A DNA stretch of 40,532 nucleotides from Ichthyophthirius multifiliis (GCF_000220395.1 NW_004085949.1:1-40532); one strand, 5' to 3'; positions 1-12,891 are shown, counted from the stretch's first letter. Made by a program: numbers and translations. The notes: a model not told the origin generated them from the sequence alone.

Positions 1-653
1 TTAATATTTAAATATTCTTCATATAAATATAATAAACAAATGTATCTCTTATAATGCCATTATGTCTAATTATATCTTTTCTAAGAATTCCTTCTTTTTA
101 ACAACATAATTTTATAACAGACCTTTAATATAAAACATTTAAAATATGAATTTAAAACACAACTTTTTAAACATAATATTAATGTATTAAAATAAAAAAA
201 AAAAATATATTTATTATTATTAGTATTAGTATAAATATAAATATATATATATTTATATATAAAAAAATAATTATATATATATAAAATATATTTATATTTA
301 TATTTATATATTTTTTTTATAATACATATATAAAAAAGCTTATATATATTTTTTTTTTTTAATTATTTTATTAATATTATAATATTTAAATATAAATATT
401 CATTTTTTAAAATAGGTAATAAATTAAAAACTTTACATTATCTTTATTTAAACACTAAAAAAAAATATGATTAGAATATAATATATTATATTTATATATA
501 TGTAATTTTTTTTTTTTTTTAAAAACAAATATAGAAATATAATGAAAATAATTTTATATGCATTAAATAAAGTATTTGTTTATATATATGTTTATATTTT
601 TTTAATTTTTTTGAATAAATATTATATAAATTATTAAAAATAAATTTATTTTA
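1..653. other. Left-edge AT-rich spacer with one possible short coding stretch
   Basis: Positions 150-650 are almost pure A/T with AT microsatellite tracts, and I see no gene there. The first about 140 bases are less biased. On the minus strand a short ciliate-code frame runs from an ATG near 141 to a TGA at 19-21, and the same stretch is also open on the plus strand. It could be the edge of a gene lying left of the window, but nothing in it is recognisable. The spacer presumably holds the promoter of the gene starting at 654; no specific element is distinguishable. Confidence 0.3.
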
Positions 654-3600
654 ATGAATTCTTATTTATATGCAAGTCTTAAAAAAAAAGAAAAACCATA
701 ATAATAGAATATTTAATAACCAGTTCCTTATACATCTATTATAAATCAAATACCTGTATAAAAATACAAAATTTTAAAATATTAAATATAATTATAATAT
801 TAAAAAAAATTATATAAAAAAATAAATAAAAGTTAACAAAAGCACTCGATAAATATCCTTAATTTTTTGATGAATTTAAAATATAAGTAGTTCAAAAAAA
901 TATTAATAGAATAGATAAACTTCCCCTAAAATTCTAAAATATAGAAACATTGTATTTATCAAATAATAATTTAACAAGCTTAAAAGGAGTTACATAATTT
1001 AAAAATTAAGAACATTAACATTAGCAAATAATGAAGTTATATTTTTTATATATAAATATATATATATATATGTATTTTTTTTCATAAAACTAAAGTTATA
1101 AGTTGATGATATTGTATTTTATTTGTAATAATTATAATATTTAGAATGCTTAAATTTGTAAGGAAATCCTATTGAAAAACATCCGAACTATAAAATCTTA
1201 ATAATAACAAGTTTACCTAATTTAAAAATTTTAGATGGTAAAAATATAAATGAAAATAAAAAAATGTGGGCAGAAATAAAAATGAAAAATTAATAAAGTC
1301 TTTTAAATATAATGTGTAAAAACTATTCAGAAATAATTAAATTAAATTCAGTAAAATTTTTAAAATATATAAATATATATATATATATGTATATATATAT
1401 ATTTATATATATACATATTTATATTTGATTTAAATAGTTTTAAAAAAGATTGAACATTAATTAAGAATTTCTTTTAAAACATAATAAATATTGTAAAAAC
1501 ATAAATAATATAGATTTTAATTTATTTTAGTAAATGTTTGATTTTTAAACATATTTATGTGATATTTAAAAGGAAGATTTATAAAAAGAATTATTATAAG
1601 ACGTTCTTTTAATATTTAATAAATTACAAGAAAATAATAATAAAATTGAAGATAATTATGAATTTGCATTTTAAGAATTAATTAATTAATAAAATTAAAA
1701 AATTGCTGAATTAGAAGTTCTAATATAAAAAAAAGTTATTTTATTTAATTAATTTTCTTAAGATTAAAAAATTGTAATATTCAAAATAAAACACACATAT
1801 ATAAATATATATATATAAATAAAAAATAAAATAGAGAAATGTTACTTTTTCAAATGAAATTTAATAAAATAAATAAAATTAAAATAATTAAATTTCTAAT
1901 TCTTAAAAATCATTTTTTAGTACTAAAAAATCTTTTACAAAAACTGAATTTTCACCAAATAAAACAGTCCCAACTCCTTGTAAATTAGACAAAAATCCCT
2001 ATAATACTTCCTTAACTATATAAAATAATACTCCATTTAAACGTAAAAACAAAGAATTGGAAGAGTTAGTGTATTAATTGTAGAAAAAACTAGAATAAAA
2101 TGAAGAATATAATCGCATTTTGCTTGAAAAAAATGTTTATATGTAAAAAAAAATCGAAGAAAATTCTAACTTTGAAGGGCTTTTTTTAAAGGAGAAAATT
2201 TAAAATTCTGAAAATAAAATTCAAAAAGAAAAAATTGAATAAATATTGAAAAAAAAAGAAGAAGAAATTTAAATTCTTTTAAAATAAAATTATCAAATTA
2301 GTGATTTAGAAAAAGAAGTTCTTTTTTGGTCTGAAAAATAAAAGTAAAATTTAAACTAAATTTAAGTCTTGGAAAATGAATTACAAAAAAATGATAAAAT
2401 AGAAATTCATAATGATAAAAGAAGACTCAAATTAGGCTTTTTAATGCTATTTTTGGCATCTTAAAGATCTAAATAAATTAATTTTTTTATAAATAAAGTC
2501 AGAAAAATAGCTTTAGAAGGAGTTTTTGGAACTTGGAGGAGGTTTTGTATTATCTAGAAGAGGTTAAGAAGTAAAGAGAAGCAAAAGAATGTTTTTTATA
2601 TGAAAAAATATGTTAGTTATTGGAAGAAAAATATATTATTTATTCATAAGATGAAGTATTTTATAGAAAAGTAGAAAATAGAAGATTAGAGAGATGTTTT
2701 TTTATGTTTAAAATAAAATTTGGGGTTTTAGTTTAGGATGAAATAATTAGAAAAGAAGATTTTTTAATTTTGGAAGGAAAAAAATTTAGTGAAAAGTTTA
2801 AAAAGTTGGAAGATTTTTTTAAAAGGGAATTGTTTAGATTTTAATAAGGAAAAAATTTTAAGTTTAAAAAGTTAAAATTTTTATATATAAAAAAGTAAAA
2901 GAAAAATATGGAAATTTTGGAAGTTTTTTTTTTATGAAATTTAATTAAAGAAAAAAAATTTAGAGGAAAAAGCTAAAAATTTTTTAAATAAAAAATTGAA
3001 AAAAAAATTATTAGAAGTTTTGTAGAAAAATAAAAAAAAATATTTTTAGAAATATGTTAAAGTTAATAAATAAATCAATTTAAAAATAAAAAAAAAACTA
3101 TAATTTTTATTTTAATTTTGGAGAAAAACATTTCTAGTAATTTCGTAAATTAAAAAATAATAAAAAAAATAATAATAAAAATACTTTTTAAAATAAACGA
3201 TTAATAAATGGTATAAAGCTTTATTAGAAAAAAAGTAAAAATAAAAATAAAATTATAAAATACAAAAAATAAAATATAATAATATTAATAATATATAATA
3301 TATATATATATGTATATATAATTTATATATATATATATTATATTTTACAAATATATAATTTTAAATATTTTAATATAAAATTATAAAAATATTCTTATAT
3401 TTATTAAACATGACATATATATTTATATTAATTTGTATTTATTAAATAATGTTTTATTCATTTATTTTCAATAAAAATTAGAAAAATCTTTAAGTTAGAA
3501 TAAAATTCAATTTTTTTTAATAAATTTTGTATATAAAAAAAGACATTTATTTCTTTAAAAAATTACCTATAAAAATTAAACTAATAAAAGAATCTTATAT

Positions 3601-4754
3601 TATAATTCAGATAAATTTAAAATTCTAAAAAGCTAGAATTATTTTTTAGAAACATTATTAATTATTAAAAATTAAAATTTAAAATTGTTTAAAATTTACT
3701 ATTTTTTTAAAAAAAAGCTAAATTAAATACATTTAATAAATTGAAAAAACATTTCTAAAAAAAAAAACATTCTAAAAAAATTTTAAGAAAATTACTAAAA
3801 TATAAAAAGTAAAAATTATAGAAAATCTTTGACTTTTGGCTCACATTTATTTAAAAAAAAAAAAAAATTAAAAATTTAATTTTTACTAAAAATATTATAA
3901 AAGCTTTCAAAACTAAAAGATAATGTTTTTTTGCTCTCTATTAATAAATAAATTAGGCCTTAAAATAAAAATTAGGTAAAATAATGCATGAAAAACAACT
4001 CCTTAAAGCAGATTTTGAATAAAGTAATCGTATTTTATAAGAATTAGAGGAAGATAAGGCTGAAATAATTGAAAATATAAGAAAATTAATGGATTAACAT
4101 GTACTTTTATAAGAAGGATTAGCCCAAAAACAAAATGAAGTTCTATAATTAAACTTAAAGCTATAAAAAAGAAGTTCCTTTTAATAAGAAAATGAATAAA
4201 AAGATGATTTTTGTGTTGAATAAAATAATTTATTTGAAAAATAAAATGATATAAAAGAAATAAATTTTTTAAAGGAAAAAATAGAAAATTTAAATTTAAT
4301 TTTAGAAAAAAAAAACATTGAAATTTAAAATTTTTAAAAATAAAATTTACATTTTTAATAGGCTTTAAAAAAAAAGTTTAAAAAAAATGAAAAAAAGATT
4401 AAAAAAAATGAAGAAATTTAAAAAAAAAATGAATAAAATTTATAATAAAGTGATTAGGTTTAAACAAAACAAGATAATTTTTTAAATAATGAAGAAGATT
4501 TAAATTAAAATGAAGATTTATTAGAAAAAACATAATAAAATGAAAATAATTTATTTAAATATAATACAGAATTTTCTACTTTTAAGAATTAAAAAGCTTT
4601 CTAAACTGAATTTTCGGAAGATAAATATATTTTAGATGATTTGGAAAAAAGTAGATCGAATACAAAAATATTAAAAGCTTAATTTGAGTAAAGAATTAAA
4701 TACTTAAGTGAGAATATATAAAAAGATTTGGAAGAAAAAAATTATATTTTATGA
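654..4754 (+). CDS. LRR / coiled-coil / Sfi1-like repeat protein (putative centrin-binding, basal-body or cortical)
   Basis: Not a known named gene, but its domains are clear in the ciliate code. Exon 1 starts MNSYLYASLKKKEK (654-755) and intron 1 is 756-832. Leucine-rich repeats follow (ETLYLSNNNLTSLKGV; LECLNLQGNPIEKHPNYK; LPNLKILDGK), with introns at 1036-1095 and 1351-1437 and a less certain one around 1775-1920. A coiled coil follows, then about 2480-4000 a series of Sfi1-like repeats whose Trp or aromatic centres are followed by basic residues: FGTWRRF, VSYWKKN, FQFWKEK, LKSWKIF, WKFWKFF, FQFWRKT, NKWYKALL, FDFWLTF. The intron at 3235-3481 is phase-consistent. A charged coiled coil then runs to the TGA at 4752-4754. 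Sfi1 repeats bind centrin in other eukaryotes, so a centriole or cortical role is inferred. One frame change inside the LRRs (about 1000-1010) needs an extra A in an A5 run. It converges with the ODA gene 233 bp away. Confidence 0.82.
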
Positions 4755-4987
4755 TATTTTATATTTACAAATAATATATTTATTAAAATATTAATATTTT
4801 ATTTTTTATATAATATTTATTATAAAAAAAAAAAAAATTAAAAATGATTAATAATAAATTTTATTTAATATAATTTTTTTTTATTTTAATATATAATTAT
4901 AATGTAATGATAATAAATTAAAAATTTAATATTTAAAAATATTTAAAATTAATATATTGTATAATTTTATAAATATATAAAAATTAT

Positions 4988-5932
4988 TCATTTTTTTCTT
5001 TTATCTTTTTAAGTTTTTTTTGATTATTATGTTTATTTTCTATCCTTTAAAAAAATAAATTAAAATTAAAAAAAAATATAATAAAGTATATAATATGTAT
5101 AATTTAATATTTATTTAAATATTTATATAGTTATATATTTATTTATATATTTATATAATTATATATTATATATTTTTTTAATAATTTTTTTTTTTATTTA
5201 TATACTTCTAATTTTTCTAAAGCTTTTTTTCTAAAATCATCTACTGTTAAAATTCTATCTCCTTCAGCTTCTTCTTCGTCAAATTCATCATTATCTATTT
5301 TTATGTATTTGTATTTTATATTTATTTAAATATTTTTTTTCAAATTTTATATTATCTATATAATTTTAACCTAATGCTTCTTATTTTTATTTATTTGAAA
5401 GTAATGCATTCGAAGCATTTTAAAGCATATTTTAATAGCTTTCATTATTTCCTTCTGCATGAATAGCTGAATATGCTTATAATATTTAATTAACTTTATC
5501 TTCTATAATTCCTAAAAATATCATCATATTACCATCTGTTACAGTATGAGATCCTATTTAATTAAATAAAAATATAAATACAATTATTTTAATGTTTAAA
5601 AAACCAGCCATTTCTTTAGCAAAAGCTTTATCACATTCTATTGTATTAAATAAAGTATCAATCCAATTAGTTAAACTATTAATAAGTTTTTAAGCATCAT
5701 GTCTTCTAAATTCAAATTATTCACTTTTTACTTCTGCTCTTACCATATTTTCTTCGAAATCTTTTATTTTACGTTTATATTATACATCTAAATTTGTTCC
5801 TCCTTAATAATGCTCTATTTCTAAATTTTATTCGGCAATTTATTTTTCTAAATCTTCAATTTCGTTGGATAGTTCATTTACATATTTAAACATTTAGAAA
5901 TTCTAAATATAGAAATATGTAAAAAAAACGTA

Positions 5933-5981
<49 letters not shown>

Positions 5982-7003
5982 ATATATAATATATTTGTTT
6001 ATATAATTTACTTTCTCCTCATTTTTAATAAAAATACTAACTAATTTTTCAAAATCAGTTACTTTAGTTGCGGCTTAAATTTTGGCAAAATCTTCTTCAT
6101 ATTTTTATATTTTATCTAGCATAGCTTAATTGATATTTCTATCTTTATATAATCTAAAAAATACATATATATTAATATATATATATATATATATATATTA
6201 TACTTTTAATTATTATTTCTATTTAATTTTTCGGAATCTAACATATCATTGTTTATTTTAGTCTCATCCCTATTTTTTTCTGTTAATTTTATATAATCGA
6301 GTGCTTTTTTATTTTTTTCCATAATATGTGAAAGGTCTCTTAAATCTTTTTCGAAATTCTCAGATTCTTTTTTCGCTAACATTTTTAAATTTTAGATTTA
6401 ATCATTAGCCTTATCTCTTTCTTCATATGCAGTATTTGCAGTTTCTATTATATTTGCCATTTGTTTTCTTTTTTCATGTAATTCTTTTTCTAATTTCTTA
6501 TATAAATTATCAAATATAACCCTTTCTCTTCTTAATGAATCTATCTATTATCTTAATTATTTATTAACAGCAATAGCCTCATTAAATTTTTAATTAGCTT
6601 TATCAAGTCGGTTTTCTAAAATCTTTATTTGTTTACCTAAAGAACCTTCATTTTCAGCACCGGCATTATAACCACCAACATTCTGCTTTTTTTCAATTAT
6701 TTTTTTCTAAAAATCTGCTATATGCTTATCTATTTCAGTCTAATTTCTCTTCTCTTGTTCTATGTTTTATTTTAACTCTTCAATTAAGTTGTCTCCGCCA
6801 GAAGATTTCGCGTACATTGTGTTAGATTACAACTTTTGGGAGTTCATTTTTGATATTATGTCTTTTAGTTATTGATTCTCGTTTTTAAGCTTGTCAATTA
6901 TACCTCGTTGCTTTTTTATTAAGGCTACTGTTTCTTCTGCATAGGCTTTTCGATCAGATTCTAAGTTACGGAATTTTCGTTGGTATTCTTCAAGCTCTTC
7001 CAT
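4988..7003 (-). CDS. ODAD1: Outer dynein arm docking complex protein, ODA1/CCDC63/CCDC114 family
   Basis: An almost wholly coiled-coil protein that, by family, anchors outer dynein arms to the doublet microtubules of the axoneme. Read from an ATG at 7003, it starts MEELEEYQRKFRNLESDRKA. It carries family-typical segments: AYAEETVALIKKQRGIIDKL, LENRLDKANQKFNEAIAVNK, IDSLRRERVIFDNLYKKLEK, ANTAYEERDKA and, near the C terminus, TDGNMMIFLGIIEDK, followed by an acidic stretch (DEFDEEEAEGDRILTVDDF) and a basic tail ending at TGA (4988-4990). The frame is interrupted by several AT-rich GT..AG introns, including 5045-5215 and 5295-5370, and others around 5550, 5910-6010 and 6155-6205. The open frame continues upstream of the chosen ATG without another ATG (NNIPKKLKIKIQKKEKKK), so a short upstream first exon cannot be excluded. 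The family call rests on recognised sequence similarity, not on a search. Confidence 0.88.
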
Positions 7004-7235
7004 CTTTTTTTTTCTTTCTTCTAAATTTTTATTTTTAATTTTTTTGGTATGTTATTTAAATTTTTTTACGATTTTCGTTCATTTTTTATTTGTAAAATTT
7101 TATTATTAAATATGATTTTAGGTATATATATAATTTATTATATTAAAGATAGTAATATTTTTTTTTTAAAAATAATAATTTATTAATAAAATATATATTT
7201 ATATTAATTTAGTAGTTTCCTTTTTTAAAATACAT

Positions 7236-7267
<32 letters not shown>

Positions 7268-8437
7268 TAATATTATATATAAATATTTTATATTTATTAT
7301 TTTCAAATATTAATATCATTTTTTAAAAATAATATCATTATAATATAATATAAAATTTAAATTTTTTTATAATAATTGATTATAAATATGTTTTTATATT
7401 TTTAAAAATGATTAACTTTTTTATATTTATATAATTAATTTATTATAAATAAATTTTATATTAAAATTTTAAATTGTTATTTTTTAATAATAATAATTAA
7501 ATTTTATAATTTATTATCTTTTATTTTTTTTATCTTTTAAAACAATATATATTTATTCATTATTCTTAATATTTTTTTTTTATTATCATTATTATAATTT
7601 TTTTTTTTTTTATTTTTATAAAATTATTACTATAATATTTAATTATCTTTTTATTTACAAATATAATATTTTTACTATTAAAAACTTTATAATTAAATAT
7701 ATATTTAATATTATATAATTTTTTATTTATTATATTTTTTAAATAAATATTATTCAATTTTTTTATATAAAAAATAAAAAAGTCTTATATAAACAAAGTT
7801 TTTTTTTTTATTTTTTTAAATCTTTATAAATATCTAATATTTAATATTTATTATTATTTTTTTATAAAAAAAATAATATTGATTTTTTGTTTATTATAAC
7901 TTAGAAGAATTTTCATTTATTATTTATTGGGTTTATAAATAAAAATATTTTTAATTAATCTACTACATAAAATTTTTTATATAGCATTTAATATTTTTTA
8001 ATAATATATATTTCAAATAAATATTATATTTAAATTAATTAAAAATATATATATTTATAAAAGATATTATATTTTACTAACTTATATTATTAAGAAATTT
8101 CGAAATTATTAAATTGGATTTTTTCTATTTTTAATGCTAAGTAATGAAATCAAATTTTTAAAAGAATTAAATAAAATATTAAATTTCACTATTTATAATA
8201 CAAATAGTTATAATAAAAAAATTATAAGAAAATGAATATCATAAAATATATAATAAATTCAATATTATATGATTAAATAGTAAAAACTTTTTTAATCTAT
8301 AAGTTCTTAAACATTTTAAATTTAATTTTATTTCATATATAGAGTTAATTTATTTATAAAAAACAATTAAAACGATAAAGAAAATTTAACCAAAAATATT
8401 ATAAATATTATGATTTATTTTTTATTATATATATATA

Positions 8438-8478
<41 letters not shown>

Positions 8479-8588
8479 ATATAATAATAATTTTTTTTTT
8501 TAATAAAAAAGAATTTTCAATTTTTTATAATTAAAATAAATAATATTATTCTATATATTTTTTTAAATAAATAAAGTAATTAAAAAAT
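7004..8588. other. Gene-free AT-only spacer between divergent genes
   Basis: About 1.6 kb of nearly pure A/T between the divergent ODA-docking and OXR1-type genes. It contains AT runs (near 7228-7265 and 8430-8470) and poly-T and poly-A tracts. A nominal minus-strand frame at 7566-7757 codes only I, N, K, Y and F and is composition noise. Both promoters must lie here, but no element is distinguishable. Confidence 0.6.
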
Positions 8589-9481
8589 ATGTTTTAAGCA
8601 ATAAAAAAAGTTCTTTAGTATAAAGTATATTATATATGTAATTTAATATCAAATTATATCTAATCTATTTAAAATACATTAATAAAGAAATAGGAAGAAT
8701 TAAAAGATAATTATTAAAACAATTTATCTTAAGGATACGAGGTTATTAGTTTTTAAATATAAGAAAGTTATAATTTACCAAGAATAAAAGTTTATACAGG
8801 AAAACTAGAAGAAGAAGAGTTTGAAATAAAAGAAGAATAAAGAATATAATTAATAGATGACGAAAAAGAAGAAAAACATTAAAATTAATAAAAGTACTTT
8901 TATTATTTAACAACTAATAGTGACACATTAATGGGATTATCTATTAAATTTAATATATCGTAAAAATATATATTATTTTTATTATGATTAATTATAATAC
9001 ATATATATATATATATATAGAGAAGCTTAAATAAAAATGATAAATGAAATTTCAGATACTATATTTCCTGGAATGGTAATAATATTTTTTTAATAATATT
9101 TTCTTTAAAAATAATATTTATTAATAATTTTTTTCTTTATTTTAATATTAAAATTATTATTATAAAAATAAAAAAAAGAAATTAAAATTTCCAATAGAAT
9201 TATCATAATAAGAAAAATAAAAAGAAAATATTCATTAAATTAATAATATATAAAAAAAATCATAATAATTTTCAATGTCTAATATATAAGAAAATTAAAT
9301 ATAAGAAACACATCGATGTATATTATTATTTTTAAAAAAAAAAACAAAATAATAAAATGTAGATTCCTTTTATTATTGCACATCACACGGTAATATTATG
9401 GGTTGCCTTTCAATTAATGAAAATGTCATAATGTTTGATCCATCGTTATCAAATGCAATAAATATGAAAAAGTTATAAAGT

Positions 9482-9548
<67 letters not shown>

Positions 9549-9893
9549 ATAAAAAGAAAAAAGAGTTATTAAATTTTAAGCTTGTATAGATATTAAAGAC
9601 ATAAATGAAGCTATTTCTTTAATATTACCTTCCAGAAATGAGTCTAATATTGAAAATGCTAAAGATTATATATTATAGATATGTTTATCACATATAGGAA
9701 ATAAGGATATATATAAGAAATATAAGAATAGATTAAAGGAATTAAAGAACTAAAAAAAATCAATTTCGACCATATTTTTTAGACTTTTTGAAACTGATTA
9801 AAATAATAAGGAAATAAGTAATGATGATAAGAAAGAATTATTAGAATATGTAGTAAAATAAATTAATTAGAATGTTTAAGCTTATGAAGTAAA

Positions 9894-9924
<31 letters not shown>

Positions 9925-11000
9925 TTAAATTCTTTTTTTTAAGTAAAAAATTAATTAACAAAAAAAAGAGTAAGTTTAAAATGGATAAATTAAAGATTTA
10001 GAAGTTTAAAATAAGGGAGAAAGTGAATAAATTGATGATGATGAAGAAGAAAGTCTTACTATTTTACCTTTTTTTGATATTTTATATGAAAATTTGATCC
10101 CGAAAAAAAAAAGTTCAGCAGAAATAGAATTAGATAAATTGAGTTTTTATATAAAATAAAAATATTTTAAATAAAAAATTTAAAAGATGAATGGAAAAAA
10201 TTCGAATTTACACCAAAATTAGCTGAAAAATCATAAATTTTAACAGATAATGAATAATTTTTATAAATTATATTTTATGTTCCTTCAATGTTTAAGTTTA
10301 CAAATTGGAGAATGATATATTAAAACTTAAGACATGGGACAAGTTTCTAAACGTAAAATAATATAAATAATATAAAATAATATAATTAAATATAAATAAA
10401 AATAAATAAAATAAAATTTATATATATATAAATATATATTTATATTTATATTTATATATTTAAATATAAATATAAATATTTTTTTATTTTTTTAATTAAT
10501 ATATATTTTTTTTTATTTTTTTTTTATTTTATATTTTTTTATTAATATATTTTTTATATATTTATTAGTTTATACAGAAATGTTGAAGAAGAATCGCCAT
10601 TTATATTAATTATTTAAAATTTTTATGATGAAATTTTTGGTGCATATGTATCTGATGCACTTCATTGTGAAACTAGTTTTTATGGAACTGGTGAATGTTT
10701 TTTATTTAAATTAGATAAAGATATTAAAGTTTTCAATTCTACTGGTAAAAATGAGAGTTATATTTATTCAGATTTAGAAGGTTTTGCTATTGGATGTGGT
10801 GAATAATATGGTCTTTATGTTAACAAAGATCTTTATAAAGGTTAAAGTCATAAATGTGATACTTTTGATAATGATATTCTATGTACTGTTGGTAATTATA
10901 ATGATTTTAAAATTAAGAAAATTGAGGTTTATTTTTCTTTTTCTTTTATTTTAAATTAATTATAATTTTATATTATTAGATTTGGGGATTAGATATGTGA
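8589..11000 (+). CDS. OXR1: OXR1-type oxidation resistance protein: LysM, central GRAM-like region and TLDc domain
   Basis: A protein of roughly 580-600 residues with the full OXR1/NCOA7 domain order. An N-terminal LysM reads YYLTTNSDTLMGLSIKFNIS...INEISDTIFPGM...KLKFPIEL. The middle region (CTSHGNIMGCLSINENVIMF) matches the GRAM-like part of OXR1 proteins. The C-terminal TLDc includes FTNWRMIYQNLRHGTSF, TLYRNVEEESPFILIIQNFY, FGAYVSD, FYGTGECFLFKLDKDIKVF, GFAIGCGEQYGLYVN, LYKGQSHKCDTFDNDIL and the final IEIWGLDM before TGA (10998-11000). Phase-consistent introns include 8960-9020, 9076-9178, 9318-9362, 9480-9565, about 9892-9970, 10353-10568 and 10927-10979. The stretch 8622-8684 is a possible extra 63-bp intron that keeps the frame either way. 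By family, TLDc proteins bind the V-ATPase and protect against oxidative stress. No signal peptide or membrane segment is seen, so a cytosolic location is inferred. Confidence 0.9.
9487..9535. repeat. (AT)n microsatellite inside an OXR1-gene intron
   Basis: An essentially perfect AT dinucleotide run of about 49 bp that fills much of the 9480-9565 intron. Similar AT runs sit in many introns of this window, for example within 12128-12198 in the next gene. Confidence 0.9.
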
Positions 11001-11201
11001 TTTTTTATAATAGATTTTTATATATAAATATAGATAATTTTAATATTAAATATTTTATTTTTTTATTAATGAAAAAAAACAAAAACAACAGATAAATAAT
11101 TTTAATTTTTTTTTTTTTTTTAAATAATGTAAGTAAATTTTTGTTTTTTTTTTTTTCTTTAATAAAAATAATTTTTGTCTTTTATTAAAAAATATAATAA
11201 A

Positions 11202-12130
11202 ATGTACACTGAAAGTCAATATATTGAATAAGAAAAATAAAAAACTGAAAAATTAAACAATTTTTTCTTATTATAATAAGGTTTAAGAAATAAACATTAA
11301 GTATTTAAATTTTTAGATAATAAATTTTAATCAAATTAATATAAATTTTCATAATCATGTCCTAAGTTTTAGTAATAATCTAACAGAAAATTATTTTTTA
11401 CAGAACCTTAATTGTAAGAAAAACAAAATAAATAAATAATCTAAAAAACATAATCTTCATTTTATTAAAAGAAAATAAATACAGCATCAACTAAATATTG
11501 TACAATAAATCATTCAATAAGTGAAAAATAAGAATAAAATTATTAATAAATAAAACAAAGTGAATAAAATATAGAAAAAAATAAAGATAAAAAGATAATT
11601 AAATCTATTCCTAAAAAAAATACACATATAGAGATGGGAAAATAAGTTAAATTTAAAGACTATTTAAGGATTTTATAAACGAATTAAGAAAATCCATTAG
11701 AAAATCATTTTTAACATATAAATAAATAAAATTATATAATAAAAAAGAGATATAGTTAAAATGCATAAAATCAATTATTAAATAATATAAATTAAAGCGC
11801 AAACTAATCGAAAATAAACATTTCATTAAATTCAAAAAATATGAGTTCTTAAGTTTAATCGAAAAGTAATTTAAATACAAAATCTTTAATTAGTTATATA
11901 AGCTTAAATTCTTCGAAATAATTAATTAAATTTAAGCAATAATAATATAGTAATACTTATATAGAAAAGAAAATATCTGCAAACAAAAGAATCTCTGTAT
12001 TTGCTCAATAATAATATAATTATTAAATTTAACCTTTATGTAACCTAAATATAGAGGAATAAAGTAAACTGAATAATATTTGTTCGTTTTTTTCAGATTT
12101 TGCCAATAATTTGAAATAATTAGAAAAGTA

Positions 12131-12176
<46 letters not shown>

Positions 12177-12832
12177 TTATATTTCTATAATATATTAGTT
12201 TAAAATAATCTAAGAAACGAGCCGTTTAAGTACTTTAACGTGTAAATGGATGGCAAGAATTTATGAATACTATTTTACTTTGCGAAGGTGGAAACGAAAT
12301 TAAGAAAGAATATGATTTCTAGATTAGCTTTTTTGAGGAAGTTTTAAAGTAATATATGTAAAATTAATAATTATAATAGGTTAATAATAATAATTAGAAA
12401 AGAATATAAATAAGTTATATGGGAAATAAAATTATTGTATGTTTAGATTTGCTATGGGATAATTATATAAAGTTTTAATATTTAAATAAAAATTTATTAG
12501 ATTTTATTGTAACAAAAGAAAACGATTTTTTTAATGAATAAAAATCAAAAATTTTGGATGAAATTGTTCAAATTAATAAAATTTAAACTAATTAAATGAA
12601 TAAAAATAATTATAGTAATAAACATTAGTCAATTTTAAATTAAATACCGTAAAATATATAACATATTTTAGATAGAAAAAAATATTTAAAATAAGAAATG
12701 GCTTTAGAAAAATTAAATAAAATGGAACATTAATATGGAAATTTTCCATATATTCTAACTTTTGATAGAATTAAAAATTAAAATATTACAAATTAAAATT
12801 AAATAATTAAAAATTACGAAATATATATTTGA
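11202..12832 (+). CDS. Unrecognised Gln/Asn/Lys/Ser-rich protein (about 519 aa)
   Basis: I do not recognise this gene. It starts MYTESQYIEQEKQK and reads through 926 bp of uninterrupted ciliate-code frame. One phase-2 intron follows (12128-12198, mostly an AT microsatellite), then 634 bp to TGA (12830-12832). The exons sum to an exact multiple of three. The N-terminal two thirds is low-complexity and probably disordered. After the intron comes a more ordinary, possibly folded part: RVNGWQEFMNTILLCEGGNE, YDFQISFFEEVLK, NKIIVCLDLLWDNYIKFQYL, and a Lys/Glu helix near EMALEKLNKMEH. No signal peptide, membrane segment or catalytic motif was seen. It lies about 200 bp after the OXR1-type gene and 270 bp before the DnaJ gene, all on the plus strand. 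Confidence 0.7.
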
Positions 12833-12838
12833 AATTAC

Positions 12839-12891
<53 letters not shown>

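Noticed and set aside
4755-4987. Terminator hairpins between the convergent genes
   Set aside because: Only A/T homopolymer pairing; any AT-rich stretch would fold equally.
5935-6000. AT dinucleotide tracts as replication origin, CRISPR or satellite
   Set aside because: Simple AT microsatellites occur throughout introns and spacers; there are no direct repeats with unique spacers.
7566-7757. 63-codon minus-strand frame
   Set aside because: Made almost only of I, N, K, Y, F and L; expected by chance in AT-only DNA.
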